A stretch of DNA of 64,000 nucleotides from Oscillatoria sp. SIO1A7 (GTDB lineage Bacteria > Cyanobacteriota > Cyanobacteriia > Cyanobacteriales > Laspinemataceae): positions 1-64,000 of the forward strand of contig JAAHFN010000029.1 of the NCBI GenBank assembly GCA_010672965.1, read 5' to 3'. Numbering within the stretch: the first letter of the stretch is position 1; each line of letters starts with the position of its first letter. Both the position numbers and the translations under genes were made by a program. The notes under the pieces were generated by a model. That model was not told the DNA's origin. It worked only from the letters and a program-made list of their open reading frames with translations, and ran no database searches. Below, one piece after another: positions 1 through 8,449 of the stretch.

Positions 1-54
1 GGCGATGTTTATTTTTTTTTTTTTTAATGTTTCGGCGTCCTCCGAGATCGACAC
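1..54 (-). CDS. Possible 5' end of a gene running off the window
   Basis: A GTG at 54-52 opens a frame that stays open to base 1 (18 codons, beginning MSISEDAETLKKKK). An AGGA sits about six bases upstream of the GTG on the minus strand. A run of 14 A residues inside the frame encodes lysines. Nothing here identifies a family and the fragment is very short, so it may be chance. It is listed because the start signal is reasonable and the reading frame is unbroken at the edge. Confidence 0.2.
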   Translation of the reverse strand, partial: MSISEDAETLKKKKINIA

Positions 55-149
55 TTTTTCCTTTTTTTATGTTCTACCGTCCGGCGAGCCCGGAGGTCGC
101 GACCTAAACAATCCAAATCGCTCATCGCAAGTGGGCCGAGGTGAGCTGG

Positions 150-330
150 AGTGTGGGGGGTGGGGGGGGGGGGGTTGGGGGTTGGGGGTGTGGGGTGTGG
201 GGTGTGGGGTGTGGGGTGTGGGGTGTGGGGTGTGGGGTGTGGGGTGTGGGGTGTGGGGGAGACTTGGGGACCGGGAGACCGGGGGACATTTTTGGGGTTT
301 AGGGTGTGGGGTGTGGGGGGAGGGGGAGAC
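150..330. repeat. GGGGTGT heptamer tandem array
   Basis: From about 188 to 258 the heptamer GGGGTGT is repeated about ten times without interruption. It is flanked by degenerate G-rich sequence from 150 and by a short further block at 300-325. This is the short tandemly repeated repetitive sequence type common between cyanobacterial genes. Long open frames across it on both strands are products of the 7-bp periodicity, not genes. Confidence 0.9.
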
Positions 331-465
331 TTGGGGACGAGGGCAGAAGACGCACAAGAAGACCAGGGGACATGGGAGTGTGGGAAGAGTGGGAGGCTTT
401 TTTTAGGGTGTGGAGGTGTAGGATGGTTTGGTGTGAGAAGGACTGCTGAAAGTTCTCCCCTCCCT

Positions 466-553
466 TCCCACACCCGACACCCCACACCCGACACCCGACA
501 CCCGACACCCAACACCCAACACCCGACACCCCACACCCGACACCCCACACCCT
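466..553. repeat. CCCGACA/CCCCACA heptamer array
   Basis: About twelve heptamers alternate between ACACCCG and ACACCCC, the complementary orientation of the array at 188-258. The array ends at the stop codon of accD. The two arrays could pair with each other in a single strand over about 200 bases. Confidence 0.85.
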
Positions 554-1484
554 AACTAACCGATCGCTTGATTGCAGAATTCAGCTCTTCCACCTCTGGG
601 ACCAGATGATTATTAGACAGGGGGGACTGGGGTTGATGCAGGCAAATCAATTGTGCCAGGGTTTTCTTAAGCTGCGTGCGAGGTACTATGGCATCTACAA
701 AACCATGCTGTAGTAGGTCTTCTGCGGTTTGGAAATTCTCGGGCAGCTTTTCTCGCAGAGTCTGCTCGATTACTCGTCGCCCTGCAAAACCAATGGTCGC
801 TTTGGGTTCGGCTAAAATAATGTCTCCCAACATGGCGAAGCTGGCAATAACGCCGCCGGTGGTCGGGTGGGTGAGAATGGGAATATAGAGCAGTTTGTTT
901 TCCCGGTGGCGCTCTAAGGCACCGGAGATTTTAGCCATTTGCATTAAGCTCAGCATCCCTTCTTGCATCCTGGCCCCTCCAGAGGCACAGACGATCGCCA
1001 AGGGCAAGCGCTCCCGAGTCGCTCTTTCTATAAGGCGAGTCAGTTTTTCTCCTACTACCGAGCCCATGCTGCCTCCCATGAAGCCGAAGTCCATGACTCC
1101 CAGAGCCAGGGGCAGACCGTCGAGCTTGCCCAGACCCGTTTTGACGGCATCGGTTAGCCCGGTTTTTTTCTGGTAATCTCGCAGGCGATCGCTGTAGGCT
1201 TTGCGATCGCGAAACTCCAGGGCATCTAATGGCTTGAGGTTCTCATCTAGGGGCAGCCATGTTTTGGCATCGATAAGCTGGCGGATTCGTTCGTCGCTAT
1301 CCACCCTAACGTGATGGCCGCACTCCAAGCAGACCATTTGATTGGCCTGTAAGTCTTTCGTGTAAGTTAGAACCCCACATTTTTCACATTTGGTCCACAG
1401 CCCTTCGGCTATTTCGCGCTCCTGTCGCTCCTCGGCGATCGGACCTGATTTCCGTCGATTTGCAAACCAATCTAATAAAGACAT
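552..1484 (-). CDS. accD: Acetyl-CoA carboxylase carboxyltransferase subunit beta
   Basis: This subunit of the acetyl-CoA carboxylase carboxyltransferase complex transfers the carboxyl group from biotin to acetyl-CoA, the first committed step of fatty acid synthesis in the cytoplasm. The 310-residue length is normal. An N-terminal four-cysteine zinc ribbon (KCEKCG and CLECGHH, about residues 33-58) precedes the crotonase-like carboxyltransferase fold, with the acyl-CoA binding segment [11 protein letters not shown] near 165 and HPTTGGV near 206. The protein starts [12 protein letters not shown], typical of cyanobacterial AccD. The gene appears monocistronic; its stop lies at the edge of a heptamer array. 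Confidence 0.97.
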   Translation of the reverse strand: MSLLDWFANRRKSGPIAEERQEREIAEGLWTKCEKCGVLTYTKDLQANQMVCLECGHHVRVDSDERIRQLIDAKTWLPLDENLKPLDALEFRDRKAYSDRLRDYQKKTGLTDAVKTGLGKLDGLPLALGVMDFGFMGGSMGSVVGEKLTRLIERATRERLPLAIVCASGGARMQEGMLSLMQMAKISGALERHRENKLLYIPILTHPTTGGVIASFAMLGDIILAEPKATIGFAGRRVIEQTLREKLPENFQTAEDLLQHGFVDAIVPRTQLKKTLAQLICLHQPQSPLSNNHLVPEVEELNSAIKRSVS

Positions 1485-1734
1485 GAAAGCTATTTATTCC
1501 TATATCTATTTAGTAATCTTTTGCAGACCCTGCACAAGCGGGTGTGGGGTGTAGGGTGTAGAGTGTAGGGAAACTTCATGCCGTTTTCCCGTATCGCTTT
1601 CGGGAGCAGGGATTGCCCTACAGGAACCGGGTTTCGGGATGTTCGTCGCGATCGCTACCCGTTCATTACCAATTGGCTATGAATTGGCTTCATCACCAAC
1701 ACCCTACCCTACACCCCACACCCTTGACCGGCTT

Positions 1735-1950
1735 TCACCCTGTTTCCTCCTCCTCTGGTTGACTGAGCAATAGCAATGCAGTCCACCTGTCTGGAGAACG
1801 AACCTGTAGAGCCGCAGAACTCCCGCTGCCCAAATAGGACCTTATTCCCAAATCCACAATCCGACTCGGGATGTTATGGGCCTCCAGAAGCTGCTGCATC
1901 AACTCTGCTTCCCAGCGATGGCTGGTGGTTTTTAGTACAATCCAAGACAC
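1735..1950 (-). CDS. DUF2007-like small protein
   Basis: A protein of about 71 residues reading (V)SWIVLKTTSHRWEAELM, with LQVRSPDRWTALLLL in the middle and an acidic end (PEEEETG). It resembles DUF2007 proteins, a small ferredoxin-like fold family called putative signal transducing protein; no function is established. The frame is open to an ATG at 2001, but that would overlap the ycf3 start. The GTG at 1950 fits the usual start of the family. It is divergent from ycf3, with about 45 bp between the starts. Confidence 0.65.
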   Translation of the reverse strand: MSWIVLKTTSHRWEAELMQQLLEAHNIPSRIVDLGIRSYLGSGSSAALQVRSPDRWTALLLLSQPEEEETG

Positions 1951-1994
1951 GGGATAAACTATTACAATAGTAAATTTATAAATTAAAAGGCAAT

Positions 1995-2516
1995 ATGCCA
2001 AGAACCCAACGCAACGATAATTTTATCGACAAATCCTTTACGGTGATGGCGGACATCATCCTGAAGATACTGCCGACCAACAAGCAATCTAAGGAGGCTT
2101 TCGCCTACTATCGCGATGGGATGTCGGCTCAGAGCGATGGCGAATATGCCGAAGCGCTCCAGAACTATGAGGAGGCTTTGCGGCTAGAAGAGGACCCTTA
2201 CGATCGCAGCTATATTCTCTACAACATTGGCCTAATCCATACCAGCAATGGGGAACACGAAAAGGCTTTAGAACGCTATTTCCAAGCTCTGGAACTGAAT
2301 CCGCAGATGCCCCAATCCCTGAACAATATCGCCGTGATCTACCATTACAAGGGGGACCAAGCTCGGGAAGCAGGCAATGGCGAAGACGCAGAAGTCTTGT
2401 TTGACAAGGCGGCGGAATACTGGAAACAGGCGATTCGCATGGCTCCGAATAATTACATTGAAGCCCAAAACTGGCTCAAAACCACTGGCCGCTCTAAGAT
2501 GGATATATTTTTCTAG
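1995..2516 (+). CDS. ycf3: Photosystem I assembly protein Ycf3
   Basis: Ycf3 is a thylakoid-associated TPR chaperone needed to assemble photosystem I. The 173-residue protein begins [15 protein letters not shown], the conserved cyanobacterial and plastid start. It holds three tetratricopeptide repeats at about residues 35-68, 72-105 and 120-155 (for example [20 protein letters not shown] and [19 protein letters not shown]). The conserved end LKTTGRS is present. Length and start agree with the family. It is transcribed alone, divergent from the DUF2007 gene. Confidence 0.96.
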   Translation: MPRTQRNDNFIDKSFTVMADIILKILPTNKQSKEAFAYYRDGMSAQSDGEYAEALQNYEEALRLEEDPYDRSYILYNIGLIHTSNGEHEKALERYFQALELNPQMPQSLNNIAVIYHYKGDQAREAGNGEDAEVLFDKAAEYWKQAIRMAPNNYIEAQNWLKTTGRSKMDIFF

Positions 2517-2535
2517 GGTAATGGGGACCGAAGAA

Positions 2536-2650
2536 AAGTTTTGAGTTTTGAATTTTGAGTTTTGAGTTGCCAACTCTTAATTAAAAACTTAAAACTTAAA
2601 ACTCAAAATTCCAATGCCCCACACCCCACACCCCACACCCCACACCCTAA
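2536..2650. repeat. Palindromic TTTTGAGTTTTGA / ACTTAAAACT repeats and CCCCACA heptamers
   Basis: Downstream of ycf3, repeats of TTTTGAG on the top strand are followed by complementary AAAACTTAAAACTCAAAA, which can form a hairpin that might end ycf3 transcription. About four CCCCACA heptamers follow, ending just before gatC. The same TTTTGAG motif recurs at 21230, 37865, 40115, 49805 and inside a kinase gene at 53280. Confidence 0.75.
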
Positions 2651-2658
2651 TTTGATTT

Positions 2659-2949
2659 ATGATAGAACGCGAAGAAGTTCGTAAAGTCGCTCATCTGGCT
2701 CGCCTAAAGCTGACGGATGAGGAGGAAAAAGAGTTTACAACCCAGCTCAATAGCATTCTGGAGTATTTCGAGCAGTTGAGCGAGCTGGATACGACTGATG
2801 TTGCGCCGACGACCCGGGCGATCGAAGTTACTAATGTGACGCGACCCGATGAGTTGCAGCCTTTTGGCGAACGAGAAGCGCTCTTGTCTGCAGCTCCAGA
2901 CCAGGATGGAGACTTTTTTAGGGTGCCTAAGATTCTCAGCCAAGAGTAA
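2659..2949 (+). CDS. gatC: Asp-tRNA(Asn)/Glu-tRNA(Gln) amidotransferase subunit C
   Basis: GatC stabilises the GatCAB amidotransferase, which converts misacylated Glu-tRNA(Gln) and Asp-tRNA(Asn) to the correct amide forms. The 96-residue protein starts MIEREEVRKVAHLARLKL and ends with the conserved DFFRVPKIL segment. Length and both ends fit the family. gatA and gatB are not adjacent, as is usual in cyanobacteria. A terminator lies about 120 bp downstream. Confidence 0.96.
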   Translation: MIEREEVRKVAHLARLKLTDEEEKEFTTQLNSILEYFEQLSELDTTDVAPTTRAIEVTNVTRPDELQPFGEREALLSAAPDQDGDFFRVPKILSQE

Positions 2950-3070
2950 GAGCGTCTGTTTGGCGGCGATTAATTTCTATAGCAGTCAGCTCTCAGCCAA
3001 CAGCAGTAAGGCAGATCGAGCTTTGGCTCAGAATTATCCTAACTTTAATGCGTACTGCTATATATAAGGA

Positions 3071-3096
3071 AGCCCGCTTAGGCGGGCTGCTTTTTT
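3071..3096 (+). terminator. Rho-independent terminator after gatC
   Basis: AGCCCGC at 3071-3077 pairs with GCGGGCT at 3082-3088 around a four-base loop, followed by a run of six T at 3091-3096. It ends transcription from gatC and faces the convergent small gene at 3118-3234. Confidence 0.85.
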
Positions 3097-3117
3097 CTAA
3101 ATTTGAGCCGGTGCCGG

Positions 3118-3234
3118 TTATGGGGAGAGAAGTGCTTCATCCAGGTTCTCCGCGTCTAAACGATACTGGTAGGCTTTTATACGATACTCAAGAGCCTCAA
3201 TGATAAATCTAGTTGTTTTTGGTCTTAGTTTCAT
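3118..3234 (-). CDS. Small conserved-looking cyanobacterial protein, 38 residues
   Basis: An ATG at 3234 opens a 38-codon frame beginning MKLRPKTTRFIIEALEYR and ending EALLSP. The start resembles a small cyanobacterial family that I recall as beginning MKLTPKTT followed by an ALEYQI helix; that recollection is not a database result. The family members I recall are somewhat longer, so this copy may be cut short. It lies 37 bp behind the stop of the cyclase gene and could be co-transcribed. The function is unknown; the sequence predicts one amphipathic helix. Confidence 0.5.
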   Translation of the reverse strand: MKLRPKTTRFIIEALEYRIKAYQYRLDAENLDEALLSP

Positions 3235-3271
3235 ATAACGCTTTCTTGTTATTTACAAGCCTTGACACCTT

Positions 3272-5263
3272 TTACTCTTCTAATACCAAGGCAATTTGCT
3301 GGCGATACTGCTCTCTAGTCGCTTTGAGCAGGGATTCATAGGCAGCTTTTTTAATCAAAGCATGCTTGAATTGGTATTTAGTCTTGGGTATTTGGCCAGT
3401 AGCAAATAATAAACCAGCATCTACTAACTTGGCCAATCCTTTTTGCAGAGTCGCTTCTTCCAGTGGGGAAACAGCTTTAATCAGCTCGTAGCTGAATTCC
3501 CGCCCTAGGGTAGCGCCCAATTGCGCCACGTCTAGTCCCTCTTTGAGGCGGTCTAGCCTTGCCATTAGCCAGCTTTGTAATGTAGGAGGAATAGGCAGAG
3601 TTTGTAAGGGGGAAGTTAGCACATAGGCTTCTTCTTTCTCTACGAGTAACCCTGACTCTAAAATCATTTTGGTCATTTCTTCTACAAATAGGGGAACGCC
3701 ATCGGTTTTCGCAACGAGCAGATAGGCCATTTCATCTGGCAATCTCTTGCCGCCAGCTACGTTTTCGATTAAAAGCTCTGTTTCTTTTTGTGATAAGTGG
3801 TTTAGGACAATTGTGCTACTACCATCGCCAGATGACCAAGGGGAGGAAAATCCCGGTCTAGAGGTGCATACTAGCAAGATGCGAGACTGCTGTATGCGAT
3901 CGCTCAATGCACGCAACAGCTCCAGAGTGCAATCGTCGCTCCAGTGCAGGTCTTCTGCAACGACTAACGCTGGCTGCCTAGCTGCCATTTCGCCGACTAT
4001 TAGACTGAGAAGCTTGCCGAGCCTCTGGGTGCGATTTTGAAAAGACAAGTCAATAGCGGTGTAGCGATCGCTCAATGAAATTGACAGCACGGAGGCAAAG
4101 AGCGGTACTGCTTCTGCCAAGTCCAAGTTATAGCCCGACAAAAAATTCTCTAGCTTAGCGAGCTGTTGCTCCGCAGAATCATCGTGACTGAGATCGAGCT
4201 GCACCCGCAGCATAGAGATAGCCGGATAGAGGGGACTATTTTGATACAAAGAAGAGCCGCATAGCCTTATGAGTTTGTATGAGTTTTTGGGAAGCCTTTC
4301 TTTAAAAGTCTGCACTAGCCGCGATTTGCCTAAGCCAGCTTCGCCAACGGTCAATACCACAAGCCCTTTGCCTAGCTTCGCCTGCTCCCAAGATTCAGAA
4401 AGTTGCTCTAATTCTCGATCGCGACCTATATAAGGTGTTAAACCGATCGCTTCGACTTCCAGAGGATCTTGATATTCGCTTTCCTGTATGACCCGATAGA
4501 CTTCCATCGGTTCGGAAATGCCCTTGAGGGTATGAACGCCCAAAGACTGGCAGTCAAAAAGTCCCTGAAGTAATCTATGGGTTGCGGCACCGATGACCGA
4601 TGAATTCTCTGCAGCCCGACCTTGCAGCCTTGCAGCGATGTTTGGAGTTTCGCCAATAGCCAACTGTTCGCGCTTGTTTCCCGCGCCGACTTGTCCGACG
4701 ACGACTTGACCAGTATGAATTCCCAAGCGCACGGCCAGCTCAATGCCTCTGTCTGTCATAAAAGCTTGAGTATTGAGTTCTTTGACGGCGGCTATAATGC
4801 CCAGAGCTGCCCGCACGGCTCTTTGAGCGTCGCGTTCGTGGGCGGCAGGATAGCCAAAATAGACCAAGATTCCGTCGCCGAGATATTGGGCTATGTATCC
4901 GTCAAAACGAGCGATCGCCTCCGCGCAAGCTTCCTGGTAGGCTCGCACTACATTCCAGAGTTCTTCTGGATCGAGTTGCTCCGACAGAGCAGTCGAGCCT
5001 ACCAAGTCGCAAAACATCACTGTTAGCTGACAGCGCATGGGTTTGAGTTGTAAAAAAGAGTCCGGGCTCGCTTCGTTCTGCCGGTTGTCCGATGGGCTAG
5101 GAATTTGTTGTGGACTTAGGAAAGCGCCACATTCGCTACAGAAATTGTTTGAGACAGGATTCAGGAAGCCGCAATCGGGACAAATAAGCTTGAGGGGCGC
5201 GCCACATTGGCCGCAGAAGTTCATCCCCTCTGGGTTGTCAAAGCCACAGTTAGGGCAACGCAT
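3272..5263 (-). CDS. Zinc-ribbon, class III cyclase and AAA ATPase regulator, C-terminally shortened
   Basis: The protein has 663 residues. Two CxxC zinc ribbons lie at about 3-47 (CPNCGFDNPE and CPDCGFLNPV). A class III adenylate/guanylate cyclase domain spans about 78-250, with metal aspartates in FCDLVGST and QYLGDGILVYF. An AAA/STAND ATPase follows from about 275, with P-loop VGEAGLGKS and Walker B VVAEDLHWSD. Family members usually continue beyond this point into long TPR arrays and reach 1000 residues or more. Here a TAA follows QQIALVLEE, exactly where the TPR region should begin, so the sensor half is absent. It may be a functional short form or a decayed gene. The start MRCPNCGFDNPEG is typical. 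Confidence 0.87.
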   Translation of the reverse strand: MRCPNCGFDNPEGMNFCGQCGAPLKLICPDCGFLNPVSNNFCSECGAFLSPQQIPSPSDNRQNEASPDSFLQLKPMRCQLTVMFCDLVGSTALSEQLDPEELWNVVRAYQEACAEAIARFDGYIAQYLGDGILVYFGYPAAHERDAQRAVRAALGIIAAVKELNTQAFMTDRGIELAVRLGIHTGQVVVGQVGAGNKREQLAIGETPNIAARLQGRAAENSSVIGAATHRLLQGLFDCQSLGVHTLKGISEPMEVYRVIQESEYQDPLEVEAIGLTPYIGRDRELEQLSESWEQAKLGKGLVVLTVGEAGLGKSRLVQTFKERLPKNSYKLIRLCGSSLYQNSPLYPAISMLRVQLDLSHDDSAEQQLAKLENFLSGYNLDLAEAVPLFASVLSISLSDRYTAIDLSFQNRTQRLGKLLSLIVGEMAARQPALVVAEDLHWSDDCTLELLRALSDRIQQSRILLVCTSRPGFSSPWSSGDGSSTIVLNHLSQKETELLIENVAGGKRLPDEMAYLLVAKTDGVPLFVEEMTKMILESGLLVEKEEAYVLTSPLQTLPIPPTLQSWLMARLDRLKEGLDVAQLGATLGREFSYELIKAVSPLEEATLQKGLAKLVDAGLLFATGQIPKTKYQFKHALIKKAAYESLLKATREQYRQQIALVLEE

Positions 5264-5282
5264 ATCTACACCTTGAGTTTGA

Positions 5283-5362
5283 GTAAGCAGTCAGCTATCA
5301 GCAGTCAGCACTCAGCAGTCAGCACTCAGCAGTCAGCTATCAGCAGTCAGCTATCAGCAGAA
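5283..5362. repeat. AGTCAGCTATCAGC tandem repeats
   Basis: Interleaved copies of CAGTCAG, CACTCAG and CTATCAG run for about 80 bp upstream of the cyclase gene. The same heptameric words recur at 27290, 46480, 48061, 49000 and 51400, often next to TATAGCACTACGCA ends. The stretch 5363-5560 holds no gene: it carries a palindromic AGGGGCGAACGG..CGCCCCTAC element and a TAGTGCTATGTGGCACTACGCA motif like the ends of element family D. Confidence 0.75.
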
Positions 5363-5571
5363 ACATTGCCGGAGCGTAGGGGCGAACGGCCGTAAGCCCT
5401 CCGGGCAAGCTCAGCGAAGCTCACGCCCCTACAGGCTAGCGTAGTGCTATGTGGCACTACGCATTAAAGTTAAGACAAGTCGATCCGTCGCCAAAGCTAT
5501 AATCGGCAATACTTTTGCTCTTCTGCTGACTGCTGAAAGCTGAACGCTTACTGCTATAAACAAATAACTAA

Positions 5572-5669
5572 GGCCCCTTAAAGACCGTGCATAAGATTGC
5601 TCGATGCTTCCCAAAGGATCTCGAAACCATTACTTGTTTGAGAAGATCCTATGGCTGAGTTAAGGGGCG
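5572..5669. promoter_or_regulatory. Long-range inverted repeat upstream of the kinase-GTPase unit
   Basis: GCCCCTTAA near 5573 is complementary to TTAAGGGGC near 5662, and inside it AGGATC pairs with GATCCT. The outer right arm falls just inside a small open frame starting at 5651, so folding could hide that start. It may be a leader structure or another mobile hairpin. No other copy was seen in the window. Confidence 0.3.
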
Positions 5670-5890
5670 AGATTCTGGAGGAGCCACTAAAAACATTTTT
5701 GCCGCAACTGGATACAAGCAGGCATAGTCCTAAAATAGGTCTGAAAGCAGAAGCGGCCAAGGCAACAAATCCCCGTGGCCATAAATTTGACTTTTCAGTT
5801 ATGACTAATGTAAGGAGAATACAAGCTAATGGGGGGCGGCCAAGATCCCTCCTAAAGGTAGCACGGGCAATTTTTGAGGGGCAAACATGA
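5651..5890 (+). CDS. Possible small protein translationally coupled to the kinase-GTPase
   Basis: The 79-codon frame begins MAELRGEILEEPLKTF and ends with TGA overlapping the ATG of the next gene (ATGA). No family is recognised. The sequence is basic in its second half (RRIQANGGRPRSLLKVAR). The overlap suggests coupling, but the start lies in an inverted repeat and the upstream Shine-Dalgarno is weak, so the frame may be fortuitous. Confidence 0.3.
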   Translation: MAELRGEILEEPLKTFLPQLDTSRHSPKIGLKAEAAKATNPRGHKFDFSVMTNVRRIQANGGRPRSLLKVARAIFEGQT

Positions 5891-7968
5891 TTTATTCAGG
5901 ACTGGTACTGGAAGAGCGCTATCGGGTCGTTCGGATGTTAGGCCGAGGTGGTCTGGCCGAAACCTGGGAGGTGCATGATATCTGTGATGGGGACAAGCCC
6001 AAAGTTCTCAAGGTGCTGCGCCTCAACAGTAGTAAGGTCGTCGAGCTGTTTCAGCGGGAAGCCGAGGTCTTGCTAGAGCTAGATTCTCCCGGAATTCCCA
6101 GAGGAGATGGATACTTTGCCTTCTACCCCGAAGGAGCCAGCGAACCATTGCACTGCCTGGTGATGGAGAAGGTTGAGGGACTGGATCTACAGAAGTGGTT
6201 CGACCAAAGAAACAAGAAACCGATATCGCAAGAGCAAGCAGTTGACTGGTTAAAACAACTGGTGCAAATATTGGCCCTAGTCCACGATCGATACTATTTC
6301 CATCGGGATATTAAACCCTCCAATATCATGCTCCGGCCAAACGGTCAATTGGTGCTGATTGACTTTGGTTTGGTGAGGCAACTGACCGACACTTACTTTC
6401 AGAGGCTTGAAAATAAGGAGGTCACCGCCTTTGGAACGCCAATCTATATGGCACCGGAGCAAATCAGAGGCAAGGCAGTGCCAAAATCCGATTTTTTCTC
6501 TTTAGGGCGCACCTTTCTCTATTTGCTGACGGGTCAATCATCGACCCAATTTGGCGATAATCCTGTAACCGGCGAATTGGAACTAAATTGGCGAGAGAGC
6601 GCGCCACAGGTCTCGAAGCGACTGGCCGATTTGATAGACGATCTGATGGCTCCATTACCAGAACAGCGGCCTCAAAAGGCGCGGGATATTCTGGAGCGTC
6701 TGGCGATCGTATCAATCCAGGTATCTATCGAGCCAGTTCTCAAAGAGCTACCTATGTTCCTGAAGTTCTGGGCAAAGTGGATTCTGGAACGAGAGTCCAA
6801 GCGGTGGGCGCAGCAAATCCGAACTCCCAAAATCGCGCTTTACGGTCGGTCGGGCTCGGGCAAATCATCCTTGATTAATGCCATTCTGGGAAAGCGCGAG
6901 GCTGAGGTGAGCGTTGCCAAACGAGGAACTGTCGTTAACGAGTACCACCAATATTCTCGGGATGGCTGGAAATTAGACTTTGTGGACTCGCGTGGAGCCG
7001 GCGACTCCGGAGGTGACGCTGCTTTTAAACAAGGAATTGAAGATATAGTAGAGCAAAAAGTAGATATTCTTTTATTTGTGATTCCAGCGGACGAGCGCAA
7101 TGTCCAGAGCGATCGCAATTTTCTCACGAACCTCAAAGCAGCACACCGGCAACAGCATGGCACGGAACTACCCACGATTTTGATCTTAAACAAGATTGAC
7201 CGAATTGAGCCCGCATGGTGGGAGCGCTCTAATCTGAACTTGGAGTCGCCTTTATCAAGAAAGCCAAAAAACGCTAAAGAGGCGAAGCAAGCAAACATTC
7301 GAGCCTGCATAACAGAAAGAAGTAGCGAGTATCGGTCGCTTACTGATATTCACGTTCCGGTTTGTTCTAAGTGGAATGACTACGAGGACGAACGGTATAA
7401 CATAGAGGAACTCCTTGTCCAGATTTACAAACGCATTCCTGACGAGGCGGCCAAGAATGGCTTCGGAGGAGCGACTGCAGATAAATCCCTGAAAAAGGCG
7501 ATCGCCGGCCGCTTCACTTCGGCAGCAGCCCGTTTTGCATTCCTTGTTGTTTGGCTGCGTTTTGATGCTAATGCCGTGCTACAGATTCAAAAGTGGTTGG
7601 CGATCGCGATCGCCCAAATTGCTTGCGGTAACGAGGATCAGAGCAGCGTAGCCGAGCGCTTGCTAACCCAATTGGAGGTTCTGCCAACCGACGCCCAGTC
7701 CGCGCTTTCAATGACATTTGCGGTTGGCGAAGCTGCGATTAGTTACTTTATCGATGGGGAGGAAATCGCTCAGGTCAAGCAGGCTTATGATGTAGAGGAA
7801 GGACGTCTGGAGCCGGAATTTCAAGAGGCATTTGCATCTGGCAAGCAAGACGTATTGCGCAAACTCAGGGAAATAGATGCAGATTTACACGCACGTTACG
7901 GCGTCAAGCGTATCTATGACGAAGGAGAAGATAAGAATGACGTTAACTATGTAATGCAACCACTCTAG
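5887..7968 (+). CDS. Serine/threonine protein kinase fused to a P-loop GTPase
   Basis: The protein has 693 residues in three parts. The first is an apparently complete eukaryotic-type kinase at about 12-270: glycine loop GRGGLAETW (19-27), lysine K42, HRDIKPSN (139-146), DFG (159-161) and MAPEQIRG. The second is an Era/septin-like GTPase at about 315-520: P-loop GRSGSGKS (320-327), G3 DSRG (367-370) and G4 NKID (435-438). The third is a helical C-terminus that I do not recognise. All catalytic kinase residues are present. GAGGGG lies seven bases before the ATG, supporting this start. A kinase joined to a GTPase in one chain is unusual; the kinase may act on the GTPase or on partners it recruits. 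The substrate is unknown. It is probably cytoplasmic, as no membrane segment is clear. Confidence 0.9.
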   Translation: MIYSGLVLEERYRVVRMLGRGGLAETWEVHDICDGDKPKVLKVLRLNSSKVVELFQREAEVLLELDSPGIPRGDGYFAFYPEGASEPLHCLVMEKVEGLDLQKWFDQRNKKPISQEQAVDWLKQLVQILALVHDRYYFHRDIKPSNIMLRPNGQLVLIDFGLVRQLTDTYFQRLENKEVTAFGTPIYMAPEQIRGKAVPKSDFFSLGRTFLYLLTGQSSTQFGDNPVTGELELNWRESAPQVSKRLADLIDDLMAPLPEQRPQKARDILERLAIVSIQVSIEPVLKELPMFLKFWAKWILERESKRWAQQIRTPKIALYGRSGSGKSSLINAILGKREAEVSVAKRGTVVNEYHQYSRDGWKLDFVDSRGAGDSGGDAAFKQGIEDIVEQKVDILLFVIPADERNVQSDRNFLTNLKAAHRQQHGTELPTILILNKIDRIEPAWWERSNLNLESPLSRKPKNAKEAKQANIRACITERSSEYRSLTDIHVPVCSKWNDYEDERYNIEELLVQIYKRIPDEAAKNGFGGATADKSLKKAIAGRFTSAAARFAFLVVWLRFDANAVLQIQKWLAIAIAQIACGNEDQSSVAERLLTQLEVLPTDAQSALSMTFAVGEAAISYFIDGEEIAQVKQAYDVEEGRLEPEFQEAFASGKQDVLRKLREIDADLHARYGVKRIYDEGEDKNDVNYVMQPL

Positions 7969-8096
7969 GACGCCAGTCAGCGCGATCGCCGAATATATAG
8001 CAGTGCCGAACCGGAGCCAGAAGCTTAGCCAGAAACCCGGTTTTTTGGAAAAAACCGGGTTTCTCACATAGCCCTAATGACACTATTAGGACTTAC

Positions 8097-8318
8097 GCAA
8101 ATTGTAGAGACGTGCCCTAAGTGTAGCCCTAAGTGTAGGGGTCAACGGCCGTTGGCCCCTACCAGATATAGAGGTCATACCAAATCCGGTATAGATAGGA
8201 TGCAATCGATCGCTGCCGCCTAACGCCTAAAGGCGCGGCTATACAAACAAAGCCCAAGGGGCTCTCTTGGAAGAAAACATCCTTTATAAACCGGATTTAG
8301 TATCATGCGTAAGTCCTG
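8097..8318. mobile_element. Family A MITE interrupted by a family B element
   Basis: The ends read TAGGACTTACGCAA and TGCGTAAGTCCTG, with the direct repeat ACTAT on both sides (8092-8096 and 8319-8323). The interior matches the intact copy at 12626-12717 until 8177, where a second element (8178-8302) intervenes. The rest of the 7969-8449 gap holds a family E hairpin (8038-8063), and nearer amt an inverted repeat GAGTTGC..GCAACTC. Confidence 0.85.
8178..8302. mobile_element. Family B MITE nested in a family A copy
   Basis: The ends are TACCAAATCCGG and CCGGATTTAGTA with TCA on both sides (8175-8177 and 8303-8305), a TNA duplication. The interior carries, in inverse orientation, the AGCCGCGCC and GGGCTTTGTTTGT module also found in family C elements. 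No transposase is encoded. Confidence 0.8.
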
Positions 8319-8449
8319 ACTATATATTCGCCTTACTGGCGGCGTTAAGTCAAGGGTTATATTAATTGACCGAATCTCTAGAGTTGCGTTGGATTACCGA
8401 AGCAACTCTGTCAACAAGACTCGTTTTATTAAAGAGGGACTAGAAATCG

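Noticed and set aside
5-555. Several open frames of 80-170 codons on both strands
   Set aside because: They run through GGGGTGT and CCCGACA heptamers; a 7-bp repeat opens all frames and gives periodic, non-protein-like translations.
8330-8449. NtcA binding site before amt
   Set aside because: No GTAN8TAC sequence is present in this stretch; only an inverted repeat GAGTTGC..GCAACTC was found.
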